Notes under the pieces: generated by a model
Seen by the model: only the letters and a program-made list of their open reading frames with translations
What the model was told of the DNA's origin: nothing
The model's database searches: none
Translations under genes and position numbers: made by a program
Part shown: positions 1-8,740 of the stretch, one piece after another
Position numbering within the stretch: position 1 is the stretch's first letter
Layout of the letters: the number at the start of each line of letters is the position of its first letter
Assembly (NCBI GenBank): GCA_017991555.1
Contig: JAGOQM010000003.1
Coordinates: 1-64,000 of the forward strand
From: Neisseriaceae bacterium
Lineage (GTDB): Bacteria > Pseudomonadota > Gammaproteobacteria > Burkholderiales > Neisseriaceae
Reading direction: 5' to 3'
DNA: 64,000 bases

Positions 1-1110
1 TCGGCTTTACCGGTGATGCTGCTGCCATCGTCGTTAAACACCACGTCGGTCGGGGCATTCGGAGCGGTGCTGTCTGGTGCCACCACATCGGTACCGGCTG
101 ATTCGTTATTGCCTTTGTCGGTTGCGGTGACGGTCACTTCTTCACCGTTGGTCAATGCTGGATCGAGCGTCACAACAAAGTTACCGTCTTGATCTGCGGT
201 GCCGCTGCCGATCACATCGCCGTTGCCGTCTTTAACATCCACTTTGCTGCCTGGTTCGGCTTTACCGGTGATGCTGCTGCCATCGTCGTTAAACACCACG
301 TCGGTCGGGGCATTCGGAGCGGTGCTGTCTGGTGCCACCACATCGGTACCGGCTGATTCGTTATTGCCTTTGTCGGTTGCGGTGACGGTCACTTCTTCAC
401 CGTTGGTCAACGCTGGATCGAGCGTCACAACAAAGTTACCGTCTTGATCTGCGGTGCTGCTGCCGATCACCTCGCCGTTACCGTCTTTAACGTCCACTTT
501 GCTGCCAGGCTCGGCTTTACCGGTGATGCTGCTGCCATCGTCGTTAAACACCACGTCGGTCGGGGCATTCGGAGCGGTGCTGTCTGGTGCCACCACATCG
601 GTACCGGCTGATTCGTTGTTGCCTTTGTCGGTTGCGGTGACGGTCACTTCTTCGCCGTTGGTCAATGCTGGATCGAGCGTCACAACAAAGTTACCGTCTT
701 GATCTGCGGTGCCGCTGCCGATCACATCGCCGTTACCGTCTTTAACGTCAACTTTGCTGCCTGGTTCTGCTTTACCGCTGATGCTGCTGCCATCGTCGTT
801 AAACACCACATCGGTCGGGGCATTCGGAGCGGTGCTGTCTGGTGCCACTACATCGGTACCGGCTGATTCGTTATTGCCTTTGTCGGTTGCGGTGACGGTC
901 ACTTCTTCGCCGTTGGTCAATTCTGGATCGAGCGTCACAACAAAGTTACCGTCTTGATCTGCGGTGCCGCTGCCGATCACATCGCCGTTACCGTCTTTAA
1001 CGTCAACTTTGCTGCCTGGTTCGGCTTTACCGCTGATGCTGCTGCCATCGTCGTTAAACACCACGTCGGTCGGGGCATTCGGAGCGGTGCTGTCTGGTGC
1101 CACCACATCT
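1..1110 (-). repeat. Tandem 255-bp repeats (85-residue Ig-like modules)
   Basis: The same landmark recurs at about 72, 327, 582, 837 and 1092, exactly 255 bp apart. That gives four full units plus a partial one at the edge. Units differ by only a few bases; for example the second has a GSS instead of GSG codon run and Val-Ile-Gly-Glu type changes. Each encodes one module beginning near APNAPTDVV and ending near VVAPDST. Near-identity implies recent duplication or gene conversion, and copy number may be misassembled. Confidence 0.95.
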
Positions 1111-2297
1111 GCTGGGTCACTTTCACCCACGTTATTGGTTGCGGTTACCGTAAGGGTTTCACCATTGGTTTGAGCTGGCTGAATGGGCACGTTGAAGTGA
1201 CCAAATTCATCTGCTGTTACCGTACCTAATACCGTGCCCGCAGCATCATAAACAGTAATCACGCTATTAGCCTCAGCTTGGCCACTAACTTCATTACCTT
1301 CATCATTTATATCTACACCGATAGGCGTATCTGGCTTAGTCTCTACATCGCTATCTGAATCAGAGTCACTGTCGCTGTCTGAATCACTGTCGCTATCTGA
1401 ATCTGAGTCGCTATCGCTGTCGGAATCACTGTCAGAGTCTGAGTCGCTATCGCTATCGGAATCACTGTCTGAGTCTGAGTCGCTGTCGCTGTCGGAGTCA
1501 CTGTCAGAGTCTGAGTCGCTATCGCTATCGGAATCACTGTCTGAGTCTGAGTCGCTGTCGCTGTCGGAGTCACTGTCTGAGTCTGAGTCGCTATCGCTGT
1601 CGGAATCACTGTCTGAATCTGAGTCGCTGTCTGAATCAGAATCGCTGTCGCTGTCGGAGTCACTGTCTGAGTCTGAGTCGCTGTCGCTGTCGGAATCACT
1701 GTCAGAGTCTGAGTCGCTATCTAAATCAGAGTCGCTGTCGCTGTCGGAATTACTGTCGGAGTCGGAGTCGCTGTCAGAATCTGAATCGCTGTCGCCACCA
1801 GGGCTAGGCTTTGAACCGGAATCACTGCCTGATCCACTACTCAGCGTTATCATACTCAAGACGGCCAAACCCACACCACCCACCAATGCCATCATTGGTG
1901 TGAAGTACTCTTCACCACATAAAACCAGGCCAGTGCTCGTATCATCCGTCAATAAAGCCACTTGCTCGGATGCTTCTGCAGTCTCTGGCAAGTAAGAACA
2001 ATAGTTCCCTGAAGACATCTGCCCCACCAAAGGATTTTCTGCCTCGGTAGATATTAAATAATAATCCTCAACAATCACACTGGGGGTTTCTTGGCCCTCT
2101 TCTAAAAATACTTCTAAATGATTACCGACTTTTTTTACCCATACTTTTTTGGGCCCCTGGCCATTTTTTTCTTGTATGAGTTCATAAGTCGTTTGTGGTT
2201 GTGCTGAAACTTTCAAAGGCCCTTTACGAGGATCAAGCTTTATCGTGCGCTCACCTGCCTCAGAAGTAACCTTTATCAAAAATCCTAAATTTGCCAT
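1..2297 (-). CDS. Giant type I-secreted adhesin, BapA/LapA-like, N-terminal part (partial)
   Basis: The frame is open from an ATG at 2297 to the left edge (765 residues visible). An AAGGA box lies just upstream of the ATG. There is no classical signal peptide, as expected for a type I secretion substrate. Residues 1 to about 125 are a small beta-rich region resembling the BapA/LapA prefix domain. A hydrophobic stretch follows near residues 132-152. Residues 169-317 are almost pure Ser-Asp dipeptides with one Asn and one Leu interruption. A divergent Ig-like module comes next (about 318-395), then 85-residue Ig-like repeats that continue past the edge. I see no TAAG/PAAG LapG cleavage motif in the visible part. 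The secretion genes lie divergently upstream. By family, such proteins mediate surface adhesion and biofilm. The C-terminal secretion signal is outside the window. Confidence 0.85.
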   Translation of the reverse strand, partial: MANLGFLIKVTSEAGERTIKLDPRKGPLKVSAQPQTTYELIQEKNGQGPKKVWVKKVGNHLEVFLEEGQETPSVIVEDYYLISTEAENPLVGQMSSGNYCSYLPETAEASEQVALLTDDTSTGLVLCGEEYFTPMMALVGGVGLAVLSMITLSSGSGSDSGSKPSPGGDSDSDSDSDSDSDSNSDSDSDSDLDSDSDSDSDSDSDSDSDSDSDSDSDSDSDSDSDSDSDSDSDSDSDSDSDSDSDSDSDSDSDSDSDSDSDSDSDSDSDSDSDSDSDSDSDSDSDSDSDSDSDSDSDSDSDSDSDSDSDSDSDSDSDVETKPDTPIGVDINDEGNEVSGQAEANSVITVYDAAGTVLGTVTADEFGHFNVPIQPAQTNGETLTVTATNNVGESDPADVVAPDSTAPNAPTDVVFNDDGSSISGKAEPGSKVDVKDGNGDVIGSGTADQDGNFVVTLDPELTNGEEVTVTATDKGNNESAGTDVVAPDSTAPNAPTDVVFNDDGSSISGKAEPGSKVDVKDGNGDVIGSGTADQDGNFVVTLDPALTNGEEVTVTATDKGNNESAGTDVVAPDSTAPNAPTDVVFNDDGSSITGKAEPGSKVDVKDGNGEVIGSSTADQDGNFVVTLDPALTNGEEVTVTATDKGNNESAGTDVVAPDSTAPNAPTDVVFNDDGSSITGKAEPGSKVDVKDGNGDVIGSGTADQDGNFVVTLDPALTNGEEVTVTATDKGNNESAGTDVVAPDSTAPNAPTDVVFNDDGSSITGKA
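1347..1793 (-). repeat. Serine-aspartate (SD) repeat tract of the adhesin
   Basis: About 149 codons alternate Ser and Asp on the minus strand (residues 169-317). A mix of AGC/TCA/TCT/AGT and GAC/GAT codons forms irregular higher-order repeats. One Asp codon is Asn and one Ser codon is Leu. Similar tracts act as extended stalks in staphylococcal Clf/Sdr proteins, where they are glycosylated. Here the tract sits near the N terminus, between the prefix and the Ig-like stack. Confidence 0.93.
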
Positions 2298-2883
2298 TTT
2301 TCATCCTTAATGCGCTACCCCACCATATGAATAGCTAAAATTAATAAAAAATATAGATCTAATAAATAAATAAAATCAAAATATCTGCCTAAAATTTCAG
2401 CATCTTTACGACTTAATCAACATAAAAAACAGATTCGTCTAAATCAAACCCACACATAAAAAAACGGCTGATACAAACAAAGTGTTATTAATAATTATTA
2501 AAAGTGTAAACATTTATAGTTTGATATTGATGCGGTGTAAATTTGAGTAAATTAAAAATTTAATTTATTAAAAATCATAAAGATACAAAAAATTAACAAT
2601 CATTCAAATTTCGGCGCAACCATATCATACAAGCATAGATTAGGACTATTAATTAATAAAATGTGTAGTATCATTCGTTAAATTTTATTAATTTTACAAT
2701 TTCATTAACAAGTACAACGTCATTAAAATAAGTTTTTAAGTCATTAAACCGATGCCCTAACCGAGCTGGACGCCCCCAAGGGCGCCAAAAAACATGTTGA
2801 CTTTTTTATTATTTTATAAAAAAACCCTAATCAACACACCTTTGTCTTCCATCCATAAAGCATAGGTTTTTAAAGAAACAACC
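2298..2883. promoter_or_regulatory. AT-rich divergent intergenic region of the adhesin/secretion locus
   Basis: 586 bp separate the adhesin start from the secretion ATPase start, so both promoters must lie here. The sequence is very AT-rich, apart from a GC-rich patch near 2771-2786. I could not settle on a convincing promoter: TTGACT at 2797 and TATAAA at 2815 are only 12 bp apart. No gene is seen. Confidence 0.5.
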
Positions 2884-5001
2884 ATGAGTTCAATACTAAA
2901 AAATATTGCGGCCTTAACAAAACAACACGGTAGTTTAGTCTCAGACGTGACTCTGAACGCAGAGGTTACCCATGATGACAATGGCAATATAAACTTCAAT
3001 CACCTGACTGAGGTGTTATTTAGTCACGGCTTTGAAAACCAACTGTCGGCACGTTCGCTAGCAGACATTCCAGCTTTAACTTTACCTGTGTTGATTTTTT
3101 TACAAGATCAAAAAGCCGCGATCATTAAAGACATACAAGAACGGCCCACCGGGCGCGTGTATCGAATTTATTTCGCCGATGGCGAAATAGAACAAACCAT
3201 TACTCATGAAACGCTTAGCGAGGCCTATATTGGCTACTGTTGGTTTGTCAAACCTAAAGTGCATTTTGATGGGCGTAGTGAATTACCCGAATACAACCTT
3301 CCGAAAGCGTGGTTCTGGAAAGTCATCTGGCGTTTCAAACATTATTACTATCAGGTCATTGTGGCCACCTTCACCATCAATATTCTGGCACTCACTTCTT
3401 CCTTTTACATGCTTAATGTTTATGACAGAGTCATTCCCAATCGTGCATATGAGACACTCTGGGTACTAACCATAGGCGTATTTATCGCGATCGGTTTTGA
3501 GTTTGCCGCCAAAACCATTCGTGCTTACCTGACCGATGTGGCCGGAAAAAAGGCCGACCTTATCATCAGTTCAGCGCTCTTTCGTCGAGTAATGAGCCTT
3601 AAGCTGGCGGACAAACCCTTGTCCTCTGGCTCCTATGCCAACAACCTCAGAGATTTTGAGGCCGTGCGCGACTTCATGACCAGCGCCAGCCTATTGGCCA
3701 TTATCGACCTGCCTTTTCTCATACTCTTTTTAATCGTCATTTACATTCTGGCAGGTAACTTGGTCATCGTGCCGATTGTCATTATTCCCTTAATCTTGCT
3801 CGTTGGCATTGGCGCCCAAAAAAAACTTGTCCAACACATCAGTTCCTCGATGCAGGAGGCCTCTTTACGGCAAGGATTAATTGTTGAGTCTTTAGAAGGA
3901 ATTGAAACCCTAAAAACCAATAATGCGGTCAATTGGGTACAAAAAAAATGGGATGACTACACGGCCAAAACTGCGGCTTCTTCGACGCACACCAAAACCA
4001 TTAGCTCATTTATTATTAATTTTTCAGCCACAATGATTCAATTAAGTAGCATTCTTTTGGTGTTGGTCGGTACCTATATGATCCACAGTGAAGACCCGAA
4101 CAACAGCATCACCATGGGGGCCTTAATTGCCACGGTACTGTTGTCCAGAAGAGCGTTAGCGCCGTTAAGTCAGGTTGCTGGTATTGCCACGCGTTACCAG
4201 CAGGCCAAGCTAGCCCTAGAAGGCATCCACCGCATGGTTGAAAAACCCATCGAACGGGACTACGAAAAAACCTATTTAACCCCAGAACACATCAGTGGTG
4301 CACTGACCGTCCAGAAGCTTAACTACCACTACACCGCCGAAGCCCCACCATCCTTAAAGCAAATTAACTTCAGCATTAAAGCCGGTGAAAAAGTCGCCAT
4401 CCTAGGCCGTGTGGGCAGTGGTAAAAGTACCCTATTGCGTATTCTTGCTGGCCTGTATGAGCCGGCTGAAGGACAGGTTGCGCTCGACAACATTGATTTA
4501 CGCCAAATTGACCCACACTACCTAAGAAACAGCGTTTATCTCTTAGGCCAAAATCCGCGCTTCTTTTGGGGTAGCCTGCGTGAAAACCTCTGCTTAGGCT
4601 TAGAACCAGAACACACCAGCGACGATGAGATCATGGCAACGCTAGAGCGGGTGAATATGCATCAGTTTGTGCAGGCACACCCTGCTGGCCTAGACATGCC
4701 ATTGGGAGAGGATGGTGCGGGTTTATCCAGTGGTCAAAAACAGCTGTTTGCCCTTGCTCGTCTATTTTTACATCAGCCCCAAGTGGTTTTGGTAGATGAG
4801 CCTACCGCCAACTTAGACCCTATGTCAGAAAACATGGCCATTAATGCCTTACGCACCTGGCTAGGCGACAGAACGGCTGTCATCGTCACTCATCGCCCTA
4901 GAGCCTTACAGCTAGTCGAACGAGTTGTGGTCATGAATCAGGCCCAAATTGCCATTGATGGCCCCAAACAGGCAGTACTCGACAAATTAGCGAATCAGTA
5001 A
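2884..5001 (+). CDS. Type I secretion ABC transporter, LapB/HlyB type
   Basis: This 705-residue protein has the three-part plan of adhesin exporters. Residues 1 to about 130 form a C39-peptidase-like domain without the catalytic Cys, so it should bind rather than cleave substrate. A six-helix ABC membrane domain follows (about 160-430), then the ATPase domain. Visible motifs are Walker A GRVGSGKST (508-516), signature LSSGQ (614-618), Walker B VVLVDE (634-639) and the H-loop His at 670. It is expected to form the inner-membrane ATPase that exports the divergent adhesin to the cell surface. The membrane-fusion gene follows after 29 bp, indicating an operon. Confidence 0.92.
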   Translation: MSSILKNIAALTKQHGSLVSDVTLNAEVTHDDNGNINFNHLTEVLFSHGFENQLSARSLADIPALTLPVLIFLQDQKAAIIKDIQERPTGRVYRIYFADGEIEQTITHETLSEAYIGYCWFVKPKVHFDGRSELPEYNLPKAWFWKVIWRFKHYYYQVIVATFTINILALTSSFYMLNVYDRVIPNRAYETLWVLTIGVFIAIGFEFAAKTIRAYLTDVAGKKADLIISSALFRRVMSLKLADKPLSSGSYANNLRDFEAVRDFMTSASLLAIIDLPFLILFLIVIYILAGNLVIVPIVIIPLILLVGIGAQKKLVQHISSSMQEASLRQGLIVESLEGIETLKTNNAVNWVQKKWDDYTAKTAASSTHTKTISSFIINFSATMIQLSSILLVLVGTYMIHSEDPNNSITMGALIATVLLSRRALAPLSQVAGIATRYQQAKLALEGIHRMVEKPIERDYEKTYLTPEHISGALTVQKLNYHYTAEAPPSLKQINFSIKAGEKVAILGRVGSGKSTLLRILAGLYEPAEGQVALDNIDLRQIDPHYLRNSVYLLGQNPRFFWGSLRENLCLGLEPEHTSDDEIMATLERVNMHQFVQAHPAGLDMPLGEDGAGLSSGQKQLFALARLFLHQPQVVLVDEPTANLDPMSENMAINALRTWLGDRTAVIVTHRPRALQLVERVVVMNQAQIAIDGPKQAVLDKLANQ

Positions 5002-5030
5002 CCCGCCCCCTAGGCCCAAAGAGACACTAC

Positions 5031-6272
5031 ATGAAAAATAAACACAATAAGGCCCCCACCCAGGCCATAAACACCAAAGATTTAAGTTTGATTAATGACT
5101 TAAATGCCGCCCTACAGGTTCAAAAACACCCGAAATCGACCCTCTTTATTAAGTTTTTAGGGGCTTTCATCATCATTTTCATCATCTGGGCTTATTTTAG
5201 TAAGGTCGAAGAAGTTTCTCGCGGCCAGGGCAGTATTATCCCCAGCAGTCGGGAACAAATTGTCCAAAGCTTAGACCCTGGCATCATTCTAAAAATGAAC
5301 GTCAAAGAGGGGGACATTGTGCAAAAGAATCAGGTCCTAATTCAGCTAGATGACACCCGTAGCTCAGCCATCCTTCGTGAAAGCGCAGCCAAAGTGGACA
5401 ACCTTGCCGCAATGGCCACACGCTTACAAGCCGAAGCCTACAATATACCGCTACGGTATTCTGAAGATACCCCAGCAGAACTCATTCAACGAGAAATGGC
5501 CGCCTACCATGCACGCAAGCGTGAGATGAATGAGTCGGTCACCGGCCTCAAACAAAGTAAAGCCATCTTAGACAAAGAAATTGCCATCACCAAGCCCATG
5601 GTCAATCAAGGGGTGGTCTCTGAGGTTGAACTGTTGCGCATGGAGCGTCAATCCAGCGAGTTAAACCTCAAAATCATAGAGCGCATTAATGGCTATAAAA
5701 CCAATGCAACCAATGAATTAGTTAAGATTGAATCTGAACTCGCACAGGCTCGTGAAAATAGGCAAATGCGGGCGGACCCAGTAGAGCGCTCTCTCATTCG
5801 AGCCCCAATGAAGGGGACGGTTAAGAACATTCGCATTAACACCCTCGGGGGGGTCGTCACGGCCGGTGAGCCGATTCTAGAAATCGTGCCCTTAGACGAG
5901 CAGCTGATTGTGGAAGCCTACGTTAAACCCCGAGACGTCGCCTTTTTACGGCCAGGCTTACCTGCCGTGGTCAAACTCAGTGCTTATGACTACGCTTTGT
6001 ACGGTGGTTTAGAAGGTGAACTCATGCTTATTAGCCCAGACACGCTTAAAGACGCCAAACGGCCAAGCGACTTAAACCTTAATCCTGATGAAGCCTACTA
6101 CCGAATCATTGTAAAGACCAAAACCAATAGCCTCACCGACAAGCATGGCAAGCCATTGCCTATTATCCCGGGGATGATTGCCAACGTTGACATCAAAACC
6201 GGTGAGAAGACCATTTTTCAATACTTGATTAAACCGATTACGCGTTTAAAAAGTGCCCTATCAGAACGCTAA
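5031..6272 (+). CDS. Type I secretion membrane-fusion protein, LapC/HlyD type
   Basis: This 413-residue protein has a short cytosolic tail and one transmembrane segment near residues 38-56. A lipoyl-like half domain, a periplasmic coiled coil (about 130-240) and a C-terminal beta domain follow. The layout and length match HlyD-family adaptors that bridge a type I ABC exporter to a TolC-like channel. It is co-oriented 29 bp behind the exporter gene. No TolC/LapE gene is part of this cluster, so the outer-membrane channel must be encoded elsewhere; the OMF at 14085 belongs to an RND operon. Confidence 0.9.
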   Translation: MKNKHNKAPTQAINTKDLSLINDLNAALQVQKHPKSTLFIKFLGAFIIIFIIWAYFSKVEEVSRGQGSIIPSSREQIVQSLDPGIILKMNVKEGDIVQKNQVLIQLDDTRSSAILRESAAKVDNLAAMATRLQAEAYNIPLRYSEDTPAELIQREMAAYHARKREMNESVTGLKQSKAILDKEIAITKPMVNQGVVSEVELLRMERQSSELNLKIIERINGYKTNATNELVKIESELAQARENRQMRADPVERSLIRAPMKGTVKNIRINTLGGVVTAGEPILEIVPLDEQLIVEAYVKPRDVAFLRPGLPAVVKLSAYDYALYGGLEGELMLISPDTLKDAKRPSDLNLNPDEAYYRIIVKTKTNSLTDKHGKPLPIIPGMIANVDIKTGEKTIFQYLIKPITRLKSALSER

Positions 6273-6287
6273 ATCACCATCCTTACC

Positions 6288-6308
6288 CCGCATGCTGATC
6301 CCATGCGG
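6288..6308 (+). other. Hairpin between the membrane-fusion and glycosyltransferase genes
   Basis: CCGCATG and CATGCGG form a perfect 7-bp stem around a 7-nt loop, four bases upstream of the ribosome-binding site of the glycosyltransferase (GGAG near 6312). There is no T-run, so it is not a standard terminator. It could protect the upstream message or tune translation of the downstream gene. Confidence 0.5.
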
Positions 6309-6320
6309 TAGGAGCTCAGC

Positions 6321-7823
6321 ATGCATTACTTTCTCAGTGCGCCCCTAGGCTATAAGCTCACAGGCATTGAACACTCGATACTCAAAAGAGTGGCGCTATA
6401 CAATCAAGCACAATGTCCTTGTAAAATAGTGACGCTCAACTTTTCCACTGAACTCAATCTGGTCTTGGACAAGCACGAACTTGCGCCGGATAATTTTATT
6501 AATTTATACCAATTTTATCAGGGCTTCACACAAGACCGCCCTTTTACACAGGCCCAACTATTGGTCACTATTCCCAACCCTACGGTTAAACATTTGGCCA
6601 CGACTGGGGACTTTAAAGTGTACAGCAACGGCCAATACATTATGTACGTTCATTGCTTTACCGGCAGTGATCGCATTGCCTATATCAATTACTTTGATCA
6701 AGTAGGACGAAAAATCAAGCGTGAACTGTATGATTACCTTGGATATAAGAGCCTAGAACGTACCTTGGGCGAAAATCAGGTCATCATCAGTGAGCGTTAT
6801 TTTGATGAAAAAGGCTTGGTCTTTTTAGAACACTATCCCGACTCTGACCAACCTTTTCTCATCCTACACGAGCAACAAGGCCGCCGTTTTTTTAACCACA
6901 TGAATGAATGGGTACGGTACTGGTTAGAAGCACAGTGTAAAAACCATGTACGCACCTATTTATATTTGGACAAAAATAGGCTGTATGCCCACTGGGTTGG
7001 GCCAATGCAAGCACCAAATTTATTTAAATTCGCCATCATTCACAGTACCCATGTGCGCAACCCAAACCAAGAGTACGATGTAACAATAAACAGTAACTAC
7101 CGCTACTGTCTCACCCATGCTCAAGAATTTGATGCTTTAGTCGTTGCCACCGAGACGCAACGCCAAGACATGTTAGCACTGTTTGAGCTTAAGACCCCCA
7201 TATACGTCATTCCTCCCAGCTATCTGCGCCAGCATCGCATTCACCCAGATAAGCGCAAGCCAAACAGACGGCCACTGCGCATTTTATCGACTGGACGCTA
7301 TGCCGTTGAAAAGCGATTAGACCACATGATTCACGCCATCAAGATGCTGGCATTTGAGCTACCTGACATTACCTTAGAGCTGTATGGCTTTGGCCCAGAC
7401 AAAGACTTAAATGCGCTCATTGTGTCCTTAGGGCTGACAGAAAAAGTCACTTTAAAAGGCTACTCAGCCCAGATCAAAGAGGCACTGTATCAGGCCGACT
7501 TGTCTTTAGTGACCAGTAAAATTGAAAGCTTTTGCATCGCCATCCTCGACAGTTTAGAACAAGGTACACCCGTCATTGCCTATGACATCAAATATGGCCC
7601 TGCCGCCATGATTCAAGATGGCTACAACGGCTCTTTGGTCACAGAGGCAAGCATTCCTGAACTAGCACAGGCGATTAAAGACTTTTACCAACACCATCGT
7701 CTTTCTTATACTCACCATACCCAAGCCATTACGCAGGACTACGACCACAGTGTTGTACTCAAAAAATGGGCAGAACTCGTCACGACGGCCACCTTGCGAC
7801 GGACAGGCCCTGAAGAAGCTTAA
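6321..7823 (+). CDS. GT-B glycosyltransferase, SdgB/GtfA/TarM-like; candidate adhesin-modifying enzyme
   Basis: This 500-residue protein has no signal peptide or membrane segment, so it should act in the cytosol. The first ~300 residues form the large N-terminal domain typical of GtfA/TarM/SdgA-SdgB enzymes, opening with MHYFLSAPLG and a GIEHS stretch. The C-terminal half is a GT4 Rossmann domain. It has ILSTGRYAVEKRLD, a YGFGPD turn, E402-x7-D410 where the family usually has E-x7-E, and YGPAAMI at 425-431. This YGP motif is characteristic of the Gram-positive protein and teichoic acid glycosyltransferases. It lies 48 bp behind the secretion genes and opposite an adhesin with an SD tract. I infer that it glycosylates the adhesin before export. 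A role in another cell-surface glycan is the alternative. Confidence 0.8.
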   Translation: MHYFLSAPLGYKLTGIEHSILKRVALYNQAQCPCKIVTLNFSTELNLVLDKHELAPDNFINLYQFYQGFTQDRPFTQAQLLVTIPNPTVKHLATTGDFKVYSNGQYIMYVHCFTGSDRIAYINYFDQVGRKIKRELYDYLGYKSLERTLGENQVIISERYFDEKGLVFLEHYPDSDQPFLILHEQQGRRFFNHMNEWVRYWLEAQCKNHVRTYLYLDKNRLYAHWVGPMQAPNLFKFAIIHSTHVRNPNQEYDVTINSNYRYCLTHAQEFDALVVATETQRQDMLALFELKTPIYVIPPSYLRQHRIHPDKRKPNRRPLRILSTGRYAVEKRLDHMIHAIKMLAFELPDITLELYGFGPDKDLNALIVSLGLTEKVTLKGYSAQIKEALYQADLSLVTSKIESFCIAILDSLEQGTPVIAYDIKYGPAAMIQDGYNGSLVTEASIPELAQAIKDFYQHHRLSYTHHTQAITQDYDHSVVLKKWAELVTTATLRRTGPEEA

Positions 7824-7876
7824 AATAACCCGCTGTTTTGGGGACAGCCGTCGTGAGCTGACCGCCTATGGTTCAT

Positions 7877-7907
7877 TTTAAACATTAGCCTATTGCTTTA
7901 AACATTA
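7877..7907 (+). promoter_or_regulatory. Direct repeat TTTAAACATTA x2, possible operator
   Basis: TTTAAACATTA occurs at 7877-7887 and again at 7897-7907, exactly 20 bp (two helical turns) apart. It lies in the AT-rich leader of the secreted-protein operon starting at 7961. The spacing suggests a site for a dimeric regulator; no family is assigned. Confidence 0.35.
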
Positions 7908-7960
7908 AGCATAATCATAATATGATTTAATCATCGCTTAACCTTCTTTAAGAGACCCCC

Positions 7961-8719
7961 ATGTTCTTTACAGCACAACGCGTCATCGGCCTTATGTGGG
8001 TCACTTTACTACCCGTCACCGCTTTCGCCGCTCAAGCCACGGAGGCGCCGCTACGGGTTTACGTTTCGGCCTATGGCTTTGCCGCCAAAATTAAAGGCGA
8101 TGTCGCCATTGGCCCATTAAAACACTCGGTGGACGTGCCTTTTTCAGACACGTGGGACAACTTAGACAGTGCCTACATGGCCTATCTGGACGTCGCCAAA
8201 GGCCGTTGGGGCGCTTACATTGACAAACAATACGTCAAAACCACCAATGCCGATCAGGTAGGTCCGGCCCAGTTACGCCTGAAAACCAAGCTCGACCGCA
8301 CCAGCGTGGGGGTTTACGTCACTGCATTTGACACCGGCACCAACGATCAAGGCCAACGCTTCTCGCTGGCACCCACCATTGGGCTGCACTTCACCAGCGT
8401 TACGGCTGAACTGAAAGCCAGCGCCATTGGCCTGTCCAAACAGGCCAACCGTTCGGCCTCTTGGCGTGAGCCCTATATTGGCACCCGCTTTTTATACGAC
8501 CTGAATCCGCACTGGAACGTGGCTGGACAAGTCGACATCGGCAGCCGCCATAGTAAGGGCTATCAGGCCTATGTGGGCTACCGCACCGAGCTTTTTAAGC
8601 AACCCACCAACCTACGCTTGGGCTATCGCGTGATTGATCAAAAACATCAGCAAGGTAACTTTAACTGGGACATCAAACAAAGTGGCCCCGTCCTTGGCTT
8701 AAGTATGCAACTCCTTTAA
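7961..8719 (+). CDS. Predicted outer-membrane beta-barrel-like protein
   Basis: The 252-residue product begins with a clear signal peptide (hydrophobic core, cleavage after AFA near residue 23). The rest is rich in alternating aromatic/hydrophobic beta-strands with conserved Gly and Tyr positions. It ends in a strand-like VLGLSMQLL, as in outer-membrane barrels. I do not recognise a specific function. It lies 21 bp upstream of a secreted Ntn-hydrolase gene on the same strand, so the two are probably co-transcribed. A porin or tethering role for that enzyme's substrate is possible but unproven. Confidence 0.65.
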   Translation: MFFTAQRVIGLMWVTLLPVTAFAAQATEAPLRVYVSAYGFAAKIKGDVAIGPLKHSVDVPFSDTWDNLDSAYMAYLDVAKGRWGAYIDKQYVKTTNADQVGPAQLRLKTKLDRTSVGVYVTAFDTGTNDQGQRFSLAPTIGLHFTSVTAELKASAIGLSKQANRSASWREPYIGTRFLYDLNPHWNVAGQVDIGSRHSKGYQAYVGYRTELFKQPTNLRLGYRVIDQKHQQGNFNWDIKQSGPVLGLSMQLL

Positions 8720-8740
8720 TTAAAGAAAGAAGAATGGCTT

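Noticed and set aside
1..1110. CRISPR-like periodicity
   Set aside because: The 255-bp unit is a coding tandem repeat with no spacer-repeat alternation.
199..1229. Plus-strand ORFs of about 82 codons repeated every 255 bp
   Set aside because: They are antisense to the adhesin Ig-like repeats; the minus-strand frame is the protein-like one.
1343..1699. Minus-strand Thr/Gln/Ile-rich ORF of 118 codons
   Set aside because: It is an out-of-frame reading of the Ser-Asp tract; the adhesin frame is open through the same region.
2797..2820. TTGACT and TATAAA as a promoter for the secretion ATPase
   Set aside because: The spacer is only 12 bp, too short for sigma-70.
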